A model generated the notes under the pieces. The model saw only the letters and a list, made by a program, of their open reading frames with translations. It was not told the origin of the DNA and ran no database searches. This document shows, in pieces, positions 45,785 through 54,579 of a stretch of DNA of 64,000 bases (position 1 is its first letter; each line of letters starts with the position of its first letter). Origin of the DNA: G965197715 sp965247615 (GTDB taxonomy: Bacteria; Chloroflexota; Dehalococcoidia; Lucifugimonadales; UBA1127). Location: the NCBI GenBank assembly GCA_965247615.1, contig OZ252022.1, positions 558,001 through 622,000 of the forward strand. Direction: 5' to 3'. A program made the translations under genes and the position numbers.

Positions 45785-47188
45785 ATGGCCAAGGGTTCAA
45801 CGGGACGAATCGTCCAGATCATCGGGACCGTGGTGGACGCGGAGTTCCCCGCAGAGGAGATGCCCGGGGTGCTGGACGCCCTGGAGGTCTTCATGGAAGA
45901 CCAGCGTCTGGTGTTGGAGGTCCAGCAGCACGTGGGGAACAACTGGGTGCGGTGCCTGGCCCTGGGCCCCACCGAGGGCCTGGCTCGGGGCGCCGAGGCC
46001 GTTGACCTGGGCCAGCCGGTAACGGTCCCCGTGGGCCGCGGCACCCTGGGAAGGCTGTTCAACGTGCTGGGAGAGGCCATCGACCGCCTGGAAGAGGTTG
46101 AGGTGGATGAGCGCTGGCCCATCCACAGGACGCCCCTGACCTTCGCCGAGCAGCGGACCACCACCGAGGTCCTGGAGACGGGCCTCAAGGTCATCGACCT
46201 GGTGGTGCCCTTCACCAAGGGGGGGAAGGTTGGCGCATACGGCGGTGCGGGCGTCGGCAAGACCGTCATCATCCAGGAGTTGATCCGCAACATCGCCACC
46301 GTCCACGAGGGCTATTCCGTCTTCGCCGGCGTGGGCGAGCGGTCCCGTGAGGGGAACGACCTGTGGCATGAGATGCGGGCCTCGGGCGTGCTGAAGAATA
46401 CCGCCCTCGTATTCGGACAGATGAACGAGCCGCCGGGCGTCCGCGCCCGCATAGGGCTCACGGGACTCACCATGGCCGAGTACTTCCGGGACCGGGAGAA
46501 CCAGGACGTCCTCCTCTTTATCGATAATATCTATCGCTACATCCTGGCGGGCATGGAGGTCTCCGCCCTCCTGGGCCGCATGCCCTCGGCGGTGGGGTAC
46601 CAGCCGACCCTGGGCACGGAAATGGGCGCCCTGGAGGAGCGAATCACCTCCACCCGCAATGGCTCCATCACCTCCTTCCAGGCCGTCTACGTCCCCGCGG
46701 ACGACTATACGGACCCGGGCATCGTGGCCACCTTCGGTCACCTGGACGCGGTCATCGCCCTGGAGCGTTCCATCGCCGAGCAGGGCCTCTACCCCGCCGT
46801 GGACCCGCTGACGTCCACCTCTCGCATCCTGGACCCGCTGGTGGTGGGCGAAGACCACTACCGCGTCGCTCGGGCTGTCCAGAACGTACTCCAGCGGTAC
46901 CGCGACCTCCAGGACATCATCGCCATCCTGGGCGTCGAAGAGCTTTCCGAGGAGGACAAGCTCATCGTGGCGCGGGCGCGCAAGATCCAGCGTTTCCTCT
47001 CCCAGCCCATGTACGTGGCCGAGACCTTTACCGGCCAGGAAGGCCGCTACGTTCCCGTCAAGGAGACTGTCCGCGGTTTCGACGAGATCCTCCAGGGGAC
47101 CCACGACGACCTGCCGGAGCAGGCCTTCTACATGGTGGGCACCATCGAAGAGGCGCGGGAGAAGAGCGAGAAGCTGGCGCAGGCGTAG
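45785..47188 (+). CDS. atpD: ATP synthase F1 subunit beta
   Basis: The protein has 467 residues. Walker A 'GGAGVGKTVIIQELIRNIA', 'GVGERSREGNDLWHEM' with the catalytic Glu, 'DVLLFIDNIYRYILAGMEVS' and the DELSEED-equivalent 'GVEELSEEDKLIVARARKIQ' are intact. The ATG follows GGGAGG. Confidence 0.97.
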   Translation: MAKGSTGRIVQIIGTVVDAEFPAEEMPGVLDALEVFMEDQRLVLEVQQHVGNNWVRCLALGPTEGLARGAEAVDLGQPVTVPVGRGTLGRLFNVLGEAIDRLEEVEVDERWPIHRTPLTFAEQRTTTEVLETGLKVIDLVVPFTKGGKVGAYGGAGVGKTVIIQELIRNIATVHEGYSVFAGVGERSREGNDLWHEMRASGVLKNTALVFGQMNEPPGVRARIGLTGLTMAEYFRDRENQDVLLFIDNIYRYILAGMEVSALLGRMPSAVGYQPTLGTEMGALEERITSTRNGSITSFQAVYVPADDYTDPGIVATFGHLDAVIALERSIAEQGLYPAVDPLTSTSRILDPLVVGEDHYRVARAVQNVLQRYRDLQDIIAILGVEELSEEDKLIVARARKIQRFLSQPMYVAETFTGQEGRYVPVKETVRGFDEILQGTHDDLPEQAFYMVGTIEEAREKSEKLAQA

Positions 47189-47196
47189 GGGTTGCT

Positions 47197-47643
47197 ATGC
47201 CCACGATGAAGCTTGAAATCGTTACGGCGGAGCGCGTCGTCTACTCCGACGAGGTGGAGGTGGTGGTCGCCCCCGGCATCGAGGGGGAGCTGGGTATCCT
47301 GCCCCACCATGCGCCGCTGCTGACCGTCCTGAAGCCCGGTGAGCTCAGGGTGGTCAAGGACGGCCAGGAGGAGATCATGGCCGTGTCCGGCGGCTTCCTT
47401 GAAGTCCTGGGCAACACCGTGACCGTGCTGGCGGATACGGCGGAGCATGCCGAGGAGATCAACGAAGCGCGCGCCCAGGAGGCTGTGCGCCACGCCCAAG
47501 AGCGCCTGGCCGCCCACACCTCGGACCTGGACTTGGGGCAGGCCATCAAAGCCCTGCAGCGCGCCCAGGTGCGCGTCAACGTCGCCCGCCGGCGGCGCCC
47601 GCGGGGAATGGGCGAGGCGCCGCCGAGCACCGGCGGCCGCTGA
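47197..47643 (+). CDS. atpC: ATP synthase F1 subunit epsilon
   Basis: The protein has 148 residues. A beta-sandwich with 'VAPGIEGELGILPHHAPLLT' and 'MAVSGGFLEVLGNTVTVLAD' is followed by the two-helix domain containing 'AHTSDLDLGQAIKALQRAQV'. It is the last gene of the operon. The ~290 bp to the next gene hold no terminator that I can recognise. Confidence 0.95.
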   Translation: MPTMKLEIVTAERVVYSDEVEVVVAPGIEGELGILPHHAPLLTVLKPGELRVVKDGQEEIMAVSGGFLEVLGNTVTVLADTAEHAEEINEARAQEAVRHAQERLAAHTSDLDLGQAIKALQRAQVRVNVARRRRPRGMGEAPPSTGGR

Positions 47644-47934
47644 GCCTCACCTGCGCAGGCCCTCCTTGGCCTGGCCCAACGGCAGACCCGGGGCTATCCG
47701 AATCGCGCATCAGCACAGCCGCCGCACCAATGCCGCTTCCCCATGCCGGCGGGGAGCTTGCAGGGCGTGCGCGGGCGGGGCCTGGCATCGGCGCCCGGCT
47801 GCTAACCTCGCTTCCGCCCTCGGAAGAGCCGGCGCCTAGAGCTCTGTGTAGACGCACCGGCGCGCTGGTGGTATAAGCGTGCATGACGAGACTGTCACCT
47901 TGCGTACCCCAGAGTCGTCCACCGGAGGCACACA

Positions 47935-49044
47935 TTGGCGGAACAGTACAGAGCGGACCACGTCGGCAGCCTGCTGCGTCCGGAGACGGTGAAGGAGGCC
48001 CGCGCCGACTTTCAGGCGGGACGCATCTCTCGGGAGCGATTGGGTGAGGCCGAGGACCGGGCTATCCTTGCCGCGCTGGCGCTCCAGCGCAGCATCGGCT
48101 TGGACGTGCTCTCTGACGGGGAGCTGCGCAGGACCGGCTTCCAGAACGATCTGACAGAGTCCGTGGAGGGCTTTGTGTCCGTGGAACGCCCCACAGTGAC
48201 GCGGATGTGGCAGGGCCCCGGCGGTGACCCCCAGGAGCAGGGCACAACCCGAGTGGTCTCCTCCAGGCTCCGTCAGACGCGGCGCCTGACCGACGCCCAG
48301 ACCGCGTTCCTGGGGGAGCACGCAGCCGGCCCCTACAAGATGACCGTGCCCACTCCCAACCAGTTCCCAACCATCAGCTACCAGGCTGGCGTCACGGACC
48401 GGGTGTACCCCACCCGGTCCGACCTCTTGACGGACCTGGTCGGCATCATCAAAGCGGAGGTCGCCGCGCTCGCAGAGGACCGTGTGCCCTACATCCAGGT
48501 CGACGCGCCGCGGTACAGCTACTACGTCGACCCCAGGTGGCGCCAGCACCTCCGGGACCTGGGCCAGGACCCAGACCGGGCCTTCAACGAGGCTGTTGCC
48601 GCCGACGTCGCCTGCCTCGAGGGCGCCGCCCGGGATGGACTGACCCTGGGCTTCCACGTCTGCCGGGGCAACAACCAGAGCAAGTGGTACGCCGAGGGCG
48701 GCTACGAGGCCATCGCGGAGAAGCTCTTCGGCGCCCTCCCCGTGGACCGCTGGCTCCTGGAGTACGACACGGACCGCGCGGGCACCTTTGAGCCGCTGCG
48801 CTTTATCCCCAAGGGGAAGACCGTGGTCCTGGGGCTCATCAGCACCAAGGAGCCCCGCCTGGAGTCCCCCGACGAGATCCTCCGCCGCATTGAGGATGCC
48901 TCCCGCTACGTCCCAATGGAGGACCTGGCCCTGAGCCCTCAGTGCGGCTTCGCTTCCACCGCCCCCGGCAATCTGCTCACCGAGGATGAGCAGTGGCGCA
49001 AGCTGGAGCTGGTGGTGGAGGTGGCGCGCCGGGTGTGGGGCTGA
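47935..49044 (+). CDS. MetE-like (cobalamin-independent methionine synthase C-terminal family) methyltransferase 1
   Basis: The protein has 369 residues and a TTG start. It is only the C-terminal catalytic barrel of the MetE family; the folate-binding N-terminal half is absent. The zinc ligands are in place: His and Cys in 'LGFHVCRGN', Glu in 'WLLEYDTDRA' and Cys in 'LSPQCGFAST'. It opens with 'RADHVGSLLRPETVKEA'. Short 'core' MetE enzymes of Dehalococcoides take the methyl group from a corrinoid protein, and other relatives move alkyl groups in catabolism. Which applies here is open. It stands 60 bp before a second member. Confidence 0.82.
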   Translation: MAEQYRADHVGSLLRPETVKEARADFQAGRISRERLGEAEDRAILAALALQRSIGLDVLSDGELRRTGFQNDLTESVEGFVSVERPTVTRMWQGPGGDPQEQGTTRVVSSRLRQTRRLTDAQTAFLGEHAAGPYKMTVPTPNQFPTISYQAGVTDRVYPTRSDLLTDLVGIIKAEVAALAEDRVPYIQVDAPRYSYYVDPRWRQHLRDLGQDPDRAFNEAVAADVACLEGAARDGLTLGFHVCRGNNQSKWYAEGGYEAIAEKLFGALPVDRWLLEYDTDRAGTFEPLRFIPKGKTVVLGLISTKEPRLESPDEILRRIEDASRYVPMEDLALSPQCGFASTAPGNLLTEDEQWRKLELVVEVARRVWG

Positions 49045-49103
49045 CCCGTCGAAATGACCGCGGCGCCTGGACTCGCTCACCATTCTGCACCCGGAGGCGC
49101 GCC

Positions 49104-50264
49104 ATGATGCGAAGCACAGACCGGATTCTCGTAACCCACGCCGGAAGCCTGCCGCGGCCGGACGACGTCAGGCAGATGGTCGCCGCCAAGGCCGACGGCC
49201 AGCCCTACGATGAGGTGGCCCTGGAGGCAGGGCTGCAACGCGCCGTCAGTGAGGCCGTCCGGAGCCAGCTCGACACCGGCATCGACAGCATCAACGACGG
49301 CGAGCAGAGCAAGACCAACTTCACCAACTACGCCCGCGAGCGTCTGAGCGGCTGGGAGATGCGCACCTTCGGGCCCGGCGAGGGACCGGAGCCCCAGCAG
49401 ATATCGGGCCGGGACCGCATCGCCTTCCCGGAGTACTTCGCCCTGGGATTTGGGCAGACTGGCAACCGGCCCAGGGACCGCCAGCTCTTCTGCATCGAGC
49501 CGATCGCCTACGCCGGGCAGGACGCCATCGAGGGAGACATCCGGCGATTCAAGGCCGCCCTCCAGGGCGTGGAGCCCCAGGAGGCGTTCCTGCCGGCCGT
49601 CGCCCCCGGCTCCATCGAGCACTGGCTGTGGAATGAACACTACTCCTCCACGGAGGAGTTCCTCTTCGCCATCGCCGACGCCATGCACCAGGAGTACAAG
49701 GCCATAACCGACGCCGGCTTCCTGCTTCAGATAGACGATCCGGACCTGGCGGACGCATGGCAGATTCACCCGGAACTGAGCATACCGGAATACCGCAAAT
49801 TCGCGGCGCTGCGCATCGAGGCCCTGAACCACGCCCTGCGGGACATCCCTCAGGAGAGCATCCGCCTGCACGTGTGTTGGGGCAGCTATCACGGCCCGCA
49901 CAGGTACGACGTACCGCTGAAGGAGATCGTGGACGTCATCCTGGGGGTCAAGGCCCAGGCCTACTCCATCGAGGCGTCCAACCCATGCCACGAGCACGAG
50001 TGGAGGGTCTGGGAGGAGACCAAACTGCCCGAGGGCAAGACGCTCATCCCCGGCGTCGTGGGCCACAGCAGCGACTTCGTCGAGCACCCCGAGCTGGTGG
50101 CGCAGCGCCTGGTCCGCTGCGCCAGACTGGTCGGCAGGGAGAATGTCATGGCCGGGACGGACTGCGGCCTTGGCACCCGCGTAGGCCATGCCAAGATAGT
50201 TTGGGCCAAGTTCGAGTCCATGGCGGAAGGCGCCCGCCTGGCGTCGAAGGAGCTCTGGGGCTAG
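49104..50264 (+). CDS. MetE-like methyltransferase 2
   Basis: The 386-residue protein starts at the ATG at 49104 after GGAGG; the frame extends upstream into the previous gene but without a ribosome site. 'ILVTHAGSLPRPDDVRQMVA', 'DSINDGEQSKTNFTNYARER' and the zinc ligands in 'LHVCWGSYHGPH', 'SIEASNP' and 'AGTDCGLGTR' are intact. It resembles the barrel of MetE and epoxyalkane:coenzyme M transferase-type enzymes. It is clearly diverged from the first copy, so it is not a recent duplicate. The two probably form an operon. Confidence 0.82.
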   Translation: MMRSTDRILVTHAGSLPRPDDVRQMVAAKADGQPYDEVALEAGLQRAVSEAVRSQLDTGIDSINDGEQSKTNFTNYARERLSGWEMRTFGPGEGPEPQQISGRDRIAFPEYFALGFGQTGNRPRDRQLFCIEPIAYAGQDAIEGDIRRFKAALQGVEPQEAFLPAVAPGSIEHWLWNEHYSSTEEFLFAIADAMHQEYKAITDAGFLLQIDDPDLADAWQIHPELSIPEYRKFAALRIEALNHALRDIPQESIRLHVCWGSYHGPHRYDVPLKEIVDVILGVKAQAYSIEASNPCHEHEWRVWEETKLPEGKTLIPGVVGHSSDFVEHPELVAQRLVRCARLVGRENVMAGTDCGLGTRVGHAKIVWAKFESMAEGARLASKELWG

Positions 50265-50276
50265 GGGCGGCCGCCG

Positions 50277-51146
50277 CTACGGTGCCCCGAGGAACTCCCG
50301 CTGCCAGCGCTGGTAGTCGCCGTCGCGCAGCACCTGGGCCATGAGCTCCGGCGGCGGCGCTTGGCTCGCGAGTCCTTCGGGCCCGCCGCCCTCCTTCTGG
50401 TGCTTCATGGCGTCGTAGATGGCCTTGATGGTCACCTGGAAGGACATGTGGCCCCGAAGCCCGATGCGGACCCCGTTGGCGGCCAGGAAGGGCGGATCGT
50501 ACAGCGCGGTGGGCGCCGAGCCGAGCATGAGGGGCAGCGGCACCGCCTGGTGCAGGGTTTCCACCTGCTCCCGCGACGTGACCCCCGTGAGGAATATGGC
50601 GTCCACCCCGGCCTCTGCGTAGGCCCGCACACGGGCCAGGGTCCCCTCCAGCCCCTCCACGTTCATGGCCCCGCTTCGCCCCACGATCACCAGAGACGGG
50701 TCGCGGCGAGCGTCCAGGGCCGCCCTCAGCTTCCCAACCATCTCCTCCAGCGGGATGATCTGCTCGCCGGGCTTCTGGCCGAAGGGGGTCGGCAGGGCCG
50801 TGTCTTCGATGGTCATGGCGCACACGCCGGCGTGCTCCATCTCCTCCACCGTTCGCATGACGTTGAGTGCGTTGCCATAGCCGTGGTCGGCGTCCACCAT
50901 GAGGCTGAGGTCGCAGGCGCGCGTGATGCGCCGGGCCTGGTCCGCGAACTCGGTGAGCGTGATCACCGACAGATCGGGCGCGCCGACGGCGACGGCCGAG
51001 GCCACCGAGCCGGCGTACATGCCGAACTCAAACCCCAACAGGTCGGCGATGCGCGCGGAGATGGGGTCGAAGACGGAGGCCGGCTGAATGCACCCGCCGT
51101 CCTTCAGGTGCCGTCGGAACCGCTCTCTGCGCTCCTGAACGTTCAT
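50277..51146 (-). CDS. Isocitrate lyase/PEP mutase family protein
   Basis: The 289-residue protein starts at the ATG at 51146 with AGGAGA upstream; a longer frame to 51659 overlaps rex on the same strand and is rejected. Typical blocks are 'PASVFDPISARIADLLGFEF', 'MVDADHGYGNALNVMRTVEE', 'MTIEDTALPTPFG' and 'VGRSGAMNVEGLEGTLARVR'. The family includes oxaloacetate decarboxylase, methylisocitrate lyase and PEP mutase. The lyase signature KKCGH is not seen, so an oxaloacetate-decarboxylase-like role is more likely. It converges with MetE-like 2. Confidence 0.82.
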   Translation of the reverse strand: MNVQERRERFRRHLKDGGCIQPASVFDPISARIADLLGFEFGMYAGSVASAVAVGAPDLSVITLTEFADQARRITRACDLSLMVDADHGYGNALNVMRTVEEMEHAGVCAMTIEDTALPTPFGQKPGEQIIPLEEMVGKLRAALDARRDPSLVIVGRSGAMNVEGLEGTLARVRAYAEAGVDAIFLTGVTSREQVETLHQAVPLPLMLGSAPTALYDPPFLAANGVRIGLRGHMSFQVTIKAIYDAMKHQKEGGGPEGLASQAPPPELMAQVLRDGDYQRWQREFLGAP

Positions 51147-51280
51147 ACTGATTCTCGTCTCCTTGCTGCGAGGGCTGAGTTCAGCGACGCCGCAACTCGA
51201 CGCCGCTTGGCGCGGAAGCGCTGCCCAGGGACCCATGCAGACCGCGCGAACGGGGACCGGGAGTCCGAACGGCCACGGCC

Positions 51281-51898
51281 CTAGGTTGAGGTCAGATAGT
51301 AGGTCATGGACTGAAGGGCAAGGACCGGGTCGACGCTGCGGAGTCTCACCCCCTCGGGGACCATGGGGGACACGGGCGCATAGTTGAGGATGGACTTGAT
51401 TCCGCACTTGATGAGAGTGTTGATGACATCCTCCGTCTGCGACGCGGGCACGGCGACGATGCCGATGCGGATGTCCTTGTGGCGGACGGCGTCGGCGAGG
51501 TCCGACATGGGCTGTACGATGAGCCGGCCAATGGCCTGCCCCACCTGCCGCGGGTCCGCGTCGAAGGCGGCCACGATGTTGAACCCCTCCGGGGTAAAGC
51601 CCGGATAGCCGATAATGGCGCGGCCCAAGCGTCCCACCCCCACCACCGCGATGTTCCACTTCTTGTCCAGCCCCAGAATGTCACGCAACGAGCTCAGCAG
51701 GAAGGGGACGTTGTAGCCGCGCCCCTGTTTGCCGAAACGCCCGAAATAGCTCAGGTCCTTCCGAATCTGGGCCGGTGTGACGTGCAGGATCTGTCCCAGG
51801 CGTTGGGAGCTGACGACCTCGGCCCCCTCCCGTGTGAGCTGATTGAGTGCCCGGACGTATTGAGGGAGGCGATTGACGACAACCTCGGGGGTTTCCAT
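51281..51898 (-). CDS. rex: Redox-sensing transcriptional repressor Rex
   Basis: The protein has 205 residues. The winged helix ('VVSSQRLGQILHVTPAQIRK' then 'DLSYFGRFGKQGRGYNV') and the NAD(H)-binding Rossmann loop 'VVGVGRLGRAIIGYPGF' with 'AAFDADPRQVG' identify it. Rex leaves its operators when the NADH/NAD+ ratio rises. It is divergent from an NDUFA9-like gene with a candidate Rex site between them, suggesting autoregulation and control of respiratory functions. Confidence 0.95.
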   Translation of the reverse strand: METPEVVVNRLPQYVRALNQLTREGAEVVSSQRLGQILHVTPAQIRKDLSYFGRFGKQGRGYNVPFLLSSLRDILGLDKKWNIAVVGVGRLGRAIIGYPGFTPEGFNIVAAFDADPRQVGQAIGRLIVQPMSDLADAVRHKDIRIGIVAVPASQTEDVINTLIKCGIKSILNYAPVSPMVPEGVRLRSVDPVLALQSMTYYLTST

Positions 51899-51995
51899 GC
51901 CCTTGCCGATGACCTCCGGTTTCCAAGAGGCGCCGGGGCCTCCGCTCTGAACGCTGCCAGTATTTTAGCCAGCACTCCGGCCTGCGTCAACGTTA

Positions 51996-52011
51996 TGTGA
52001 AAATACGCACA
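51996..52011. promoter_or_regulatory. Candidate Rex operator in the rex / NDUFA9-like intergenic region
   Basis: TGTG at 51996-51999 and CACA at 52008-52011 are separated by 8 bp, the same geometry as the Rex consensus TTGTGAA-N4-TTCACAA. The left half also has the AA after TGTG; the right half is weaker. It lies 98 bp upstream of rex and 127 bp upstream of the divergent gene. Confidence 0.45.
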
Positions 52012-52137
52012 GGCAGGCGACCGCCCACGGACGTGCTCGTCCGTCCTCAAACGTCGCCGAGTCCAAGCACCAGTGAGGCCGCCGGCCGGCGGCCCGACTC
52101 GTTGACGCTGGGAATGAGGCCCTGCTACCCTGTGAGC

Positions 52138-52926
52138 ATGTCAGGGCCTGCTGCGGCGACGATCCTCGTAACTGGGGCTGCCGGCTTCGTGGGGCGGCAC
52201 GTGGTCGCCGCCCTCGCGGAGGCTGGCTATTCCAGCATTCGCTGCCTTGCGCACCGCCAGCCCGCGCTGCAGTCGCCGGGCGCCGCCGTCGCGGCGATGG
52301 CCGGCGACGTCCGCAACCCAGACTCCCTGGACCGGGCCATGGAGGGCGTGAGCTTCGTCGTCCACCTGGTGGCGATCATCCGGGAGGGTCCCGGCGGCGT
52401 CACGTTCCAGAACATCAACCATTGGGGCACGGCCAACGTCGTGGAGGCTGCGCGGAAGGCCGGCGTTCAGCACCTGGTCCACCTGAGCGCCATCGGCGCG
52501 GGTCCGGACGAACACCGGCGCTATAGCCACACGAAGTGGCTTGCCGAGCAGGAGGTGGAGAGTGGGGGTGTTCCGTACACCATCCTCCGTCCCTCCATCA
52601 TCTTTGGCCCGGGCGACGAGTTCCTGAATACTTTGGCGGCCGTCGTGAAGCTGTTTCCCATCGTGCCCGAAGCGGGCAGCGGGCAGAACCGCTTCCAGCC
52701 CATCGCCGCCCAGGACGTTGCCCGCTGCGTCGCATCGACGGTCGCCCAGGAGAGGTACCTGGGCCGCACCATCGAGTTCGGAGGCCCCCGCCAGTACACC
52801 TACGATGAGCTCCTCCGCCTTCTGTCCCGGGTCCTGGGGGCAAGGCGGGCTATGGTGCGCGTGCCCGTGGGCGGGATGCGGCTCATCGCCGGCGCCATGG
52901 AGCTCCTGCTCCCGCGGCCCCCGTAA
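52138..52926 (+). CDS. NDUFA9-like NAD(P)-binding SDR protein (3' end frameshifted)
   Basis: The 262-residue protein starts at the ATG at 52138. The glycine motif 'ILVTGAAGFVGRHVVAAL', 'VVHLVAIIREGPG' and 'VPYTILRPSIIFGPGDEF' place it with the atypical SDRs related to complex I subunit NDUFA9. At a C5 run (52918-52922) the frame hits TAA. In the next frame the protein clearly goes on: 'VTREQLKYLDIDNVAELDSV' and 'EREFGFAPQPLEENLGYV', to a stop at 53108, so one C is probably missing. The intended length is about 323 residues. It may act in quinone or membrane-linked redox chemistry under Rex control. Confidence 0.8.
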   Translation: MSGPAAATILVTGAAGFVGRHVVAALAEAGYSSIRCLAHRQPALQSPGAAVAAMAGDVRNPDSLDRAMEGVSFVVHLVAIIREGPGGVTFQNINHWGTANVVEAARKAGVQHLVHLSAIGAGPDEHRRYSHTKWLAEQEVESGGVPYTILRPSIIFGPGDEFLNTLAAVVKLFPIVPEAGSGQNRFQPIAAQDVARCVASTVAQERYLGRTIEFGGPRQYTYDELLRLLSRVLGARRAMVRVPVGGMRLIAGAMELLLPRPP

Positions 52927-53155
52927 CCCGGGAGCAGCTGAAGTACCTGGACATAGACAACGTGGCGGAGCTGGACTCGGTGGAGCGGGAGTTTGGCTTC
53001 GCGCCCCAGCCCCTGGAGGAGAATTTGGGCTACGTCGCGGACCTGTGCTGGCGGGATGCCCTGGCCATCAACGCGGGGTTCATGCCGCGGCACATCCGCG
53101 ACCACTAGGGACCGGGGACCGTCCACAACGCTCTTCATCGAGCTCGGGTGCGCAG

Positions 53156-54571
53156 ATGGTTGACCATGTGCCGGATCGGCTCCAGGGCCGGGTTGCGCCG
53201 GACTACTCGGCTGCGCTGCGCCGTGTCCTGAGCCTGGCGGACCTGGAGCGCACGCTGGGCCGCGCCACGCATCAACCCCGATATGATCTGAGCCGGATGG
53301 CGGAGCTGCTTCGCCGCGCCGGCGTCCCGCATGCCCTGGCGCCGGCCGTGCACGTGACGGGGACCAAGGGCAAAGGCAGCACCAGCGCGATGATCGCATC
53401 CATGCTGGGCGAGAGCGGGAACACGGTGGGCCTCTACACCTCGCCCCACCTGCACAGCTTCCGCGAGCGCATCCGTATGGGCCAGCGGCCCGTCAGCGAG
53501 AGTGAGTTCGCCGCCCTGGTTGACCGTCTATGGCCCGCCGCCCAGGAGGTGGGAGGCAGCCAGGGCTATGGGGGCGTTACCACCTTCGAGTTCCTGACCG
53601 CCATGGCGTTCATGTTGTTCGCCGACCGCAGGGTGGACGCACAGGTGCTGGAGGTCGGCCTTGGGGGGACCCTGGACGCCACGAACGTCGTCGAGAATCC
53701 CGCTGTGTGCGTGCTCACGCCCATTAGTCTGGACCACACCAACATCCTGGGCTCGACTGTCCAGGAGATTGCCAAAGACAAGGCCGGGATCATCAAGAAG
53801 GGGGCCGTCGTCGTGGCGGCGCCCCAGCCGCCTGAAGCGATGCTGGTGATCGAAGCGGCCTGCAGGGCCCGTGAAGCCCGCCTGGTCAACGTGGAAGCGG
53901 CGTACCGCGCCGAGTCCCGCTCCTGGGACCTTGATGGGCAGCGATTCCGGGTTATCGGCCCCACCGGCGCGCGCGAGGTATTTCTGCCGCTCCTGGGCGC
54001 CCATCAGGTGGAGAACGCCTGCTGCGCGCTGGCGGCAGTTGAGGCCATGGCCCAGTGCGGCGTCAGGGTCAGCGAACCCGGCATCGAGGCCGGACTCAGA
54101 AACGTGGCCTGGCCGGGACGCCTGGAGGTGCTGCGCCGCGCCCCCCTGGTGGTGGCGGACGGCGCTCACAACGTCGCCTCCATGGGCCGCCTGGCGGAGG
54201 CCGTCGGTTACCACTTCGGTGCTCGAAGGTGTATTCTAGTCATCGGATGCACCAGGGGCCACGACGCCGAAGGATTGGCGGAGCAGGCGGCCCTGTTGAG
54301 GCCGGCAATTGTCATAGCGGCCCGGTCGCGCCACCCGCGGGCGGTCCCTACCGAAGAGGTCGCGAAGCTCTTCAGGACTTCGGGGACGACGGTCCATCAG
54401 GCGGAGACCGTGGCGGAGGCGGTGCAGCTGGCGGTCGAGGAGGCAGCGGCGGACGATCTGGTCCTTGCCACAGGCTCTCTCTTCACGGCCGCGGAGGCCC
54501 GGGAGCACCTGCTGGGCATCACCGGCGAGGTGTATCCCGAGTTCCAAGCGGACACTCTGTCCCAGAGGTAG
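53156..54571 (+). CDS. folC: Folylpolyglutamate synthase / dihydrofolate synthase
   Basis: The 471-residue protein starts at the ATG at 53156 ('MVDHVPDRLQ'); the frame is open far upstream through the SDR gene and is trimmed. The P-loop 'HVTGTKGKGSTSAMIASMLG', 'GLYTSPHLHSFRERI', 'EVGLGGTLDATNVV' and 'WPGRLEVL' with 'VVADGAHNVASM' are the Mur-ligase-type family blocks. It adds glutamates to folates. It sits upstream of fabF with an 8-bp gap. Confidence 0.93.
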   Translation: MVDHVPDRLQGRVAPDYSAALRRVLSLADLERTLGRATHQPRYDLSRMAELLRRAGVPHALAPAVHVTGTKGKGSTSAMIASMLGESGNTVGLYTSPHLHSFRERIRMGQRPVSESEFAALVDRLWPAAQEVGGSQGYGGVTTFEFLTAMAFMLFADRRVDAQVLEVGLGGTLDATNVVENPAVCVLTPISLDHTNILGSTVQEIAKDKAGIIKKGAVVVAAPQPPEAMLVIEAACRAREARLVNVEAAYRAESRSWDLDGQRFRVIGPTGAREVFLPLLGAHQVENACCALAAVEAMAQCGVRVSEPGIEAGLRNVAWPGRLEVLRRAPLVVADGAHNVASMGRLAEAVGYHFGARRCILVIGCTRGHDAEGLAEQAALLRPAIVIAARSRHPRAVPTEEVAKLFRTSGTTVHQAETVAEAVQLAVEEAAADDLVLATGSLFTAAEAREHLLGITGEVYPEFQADTLSQR

Positions 54572-54579
54572 ATGTGATC

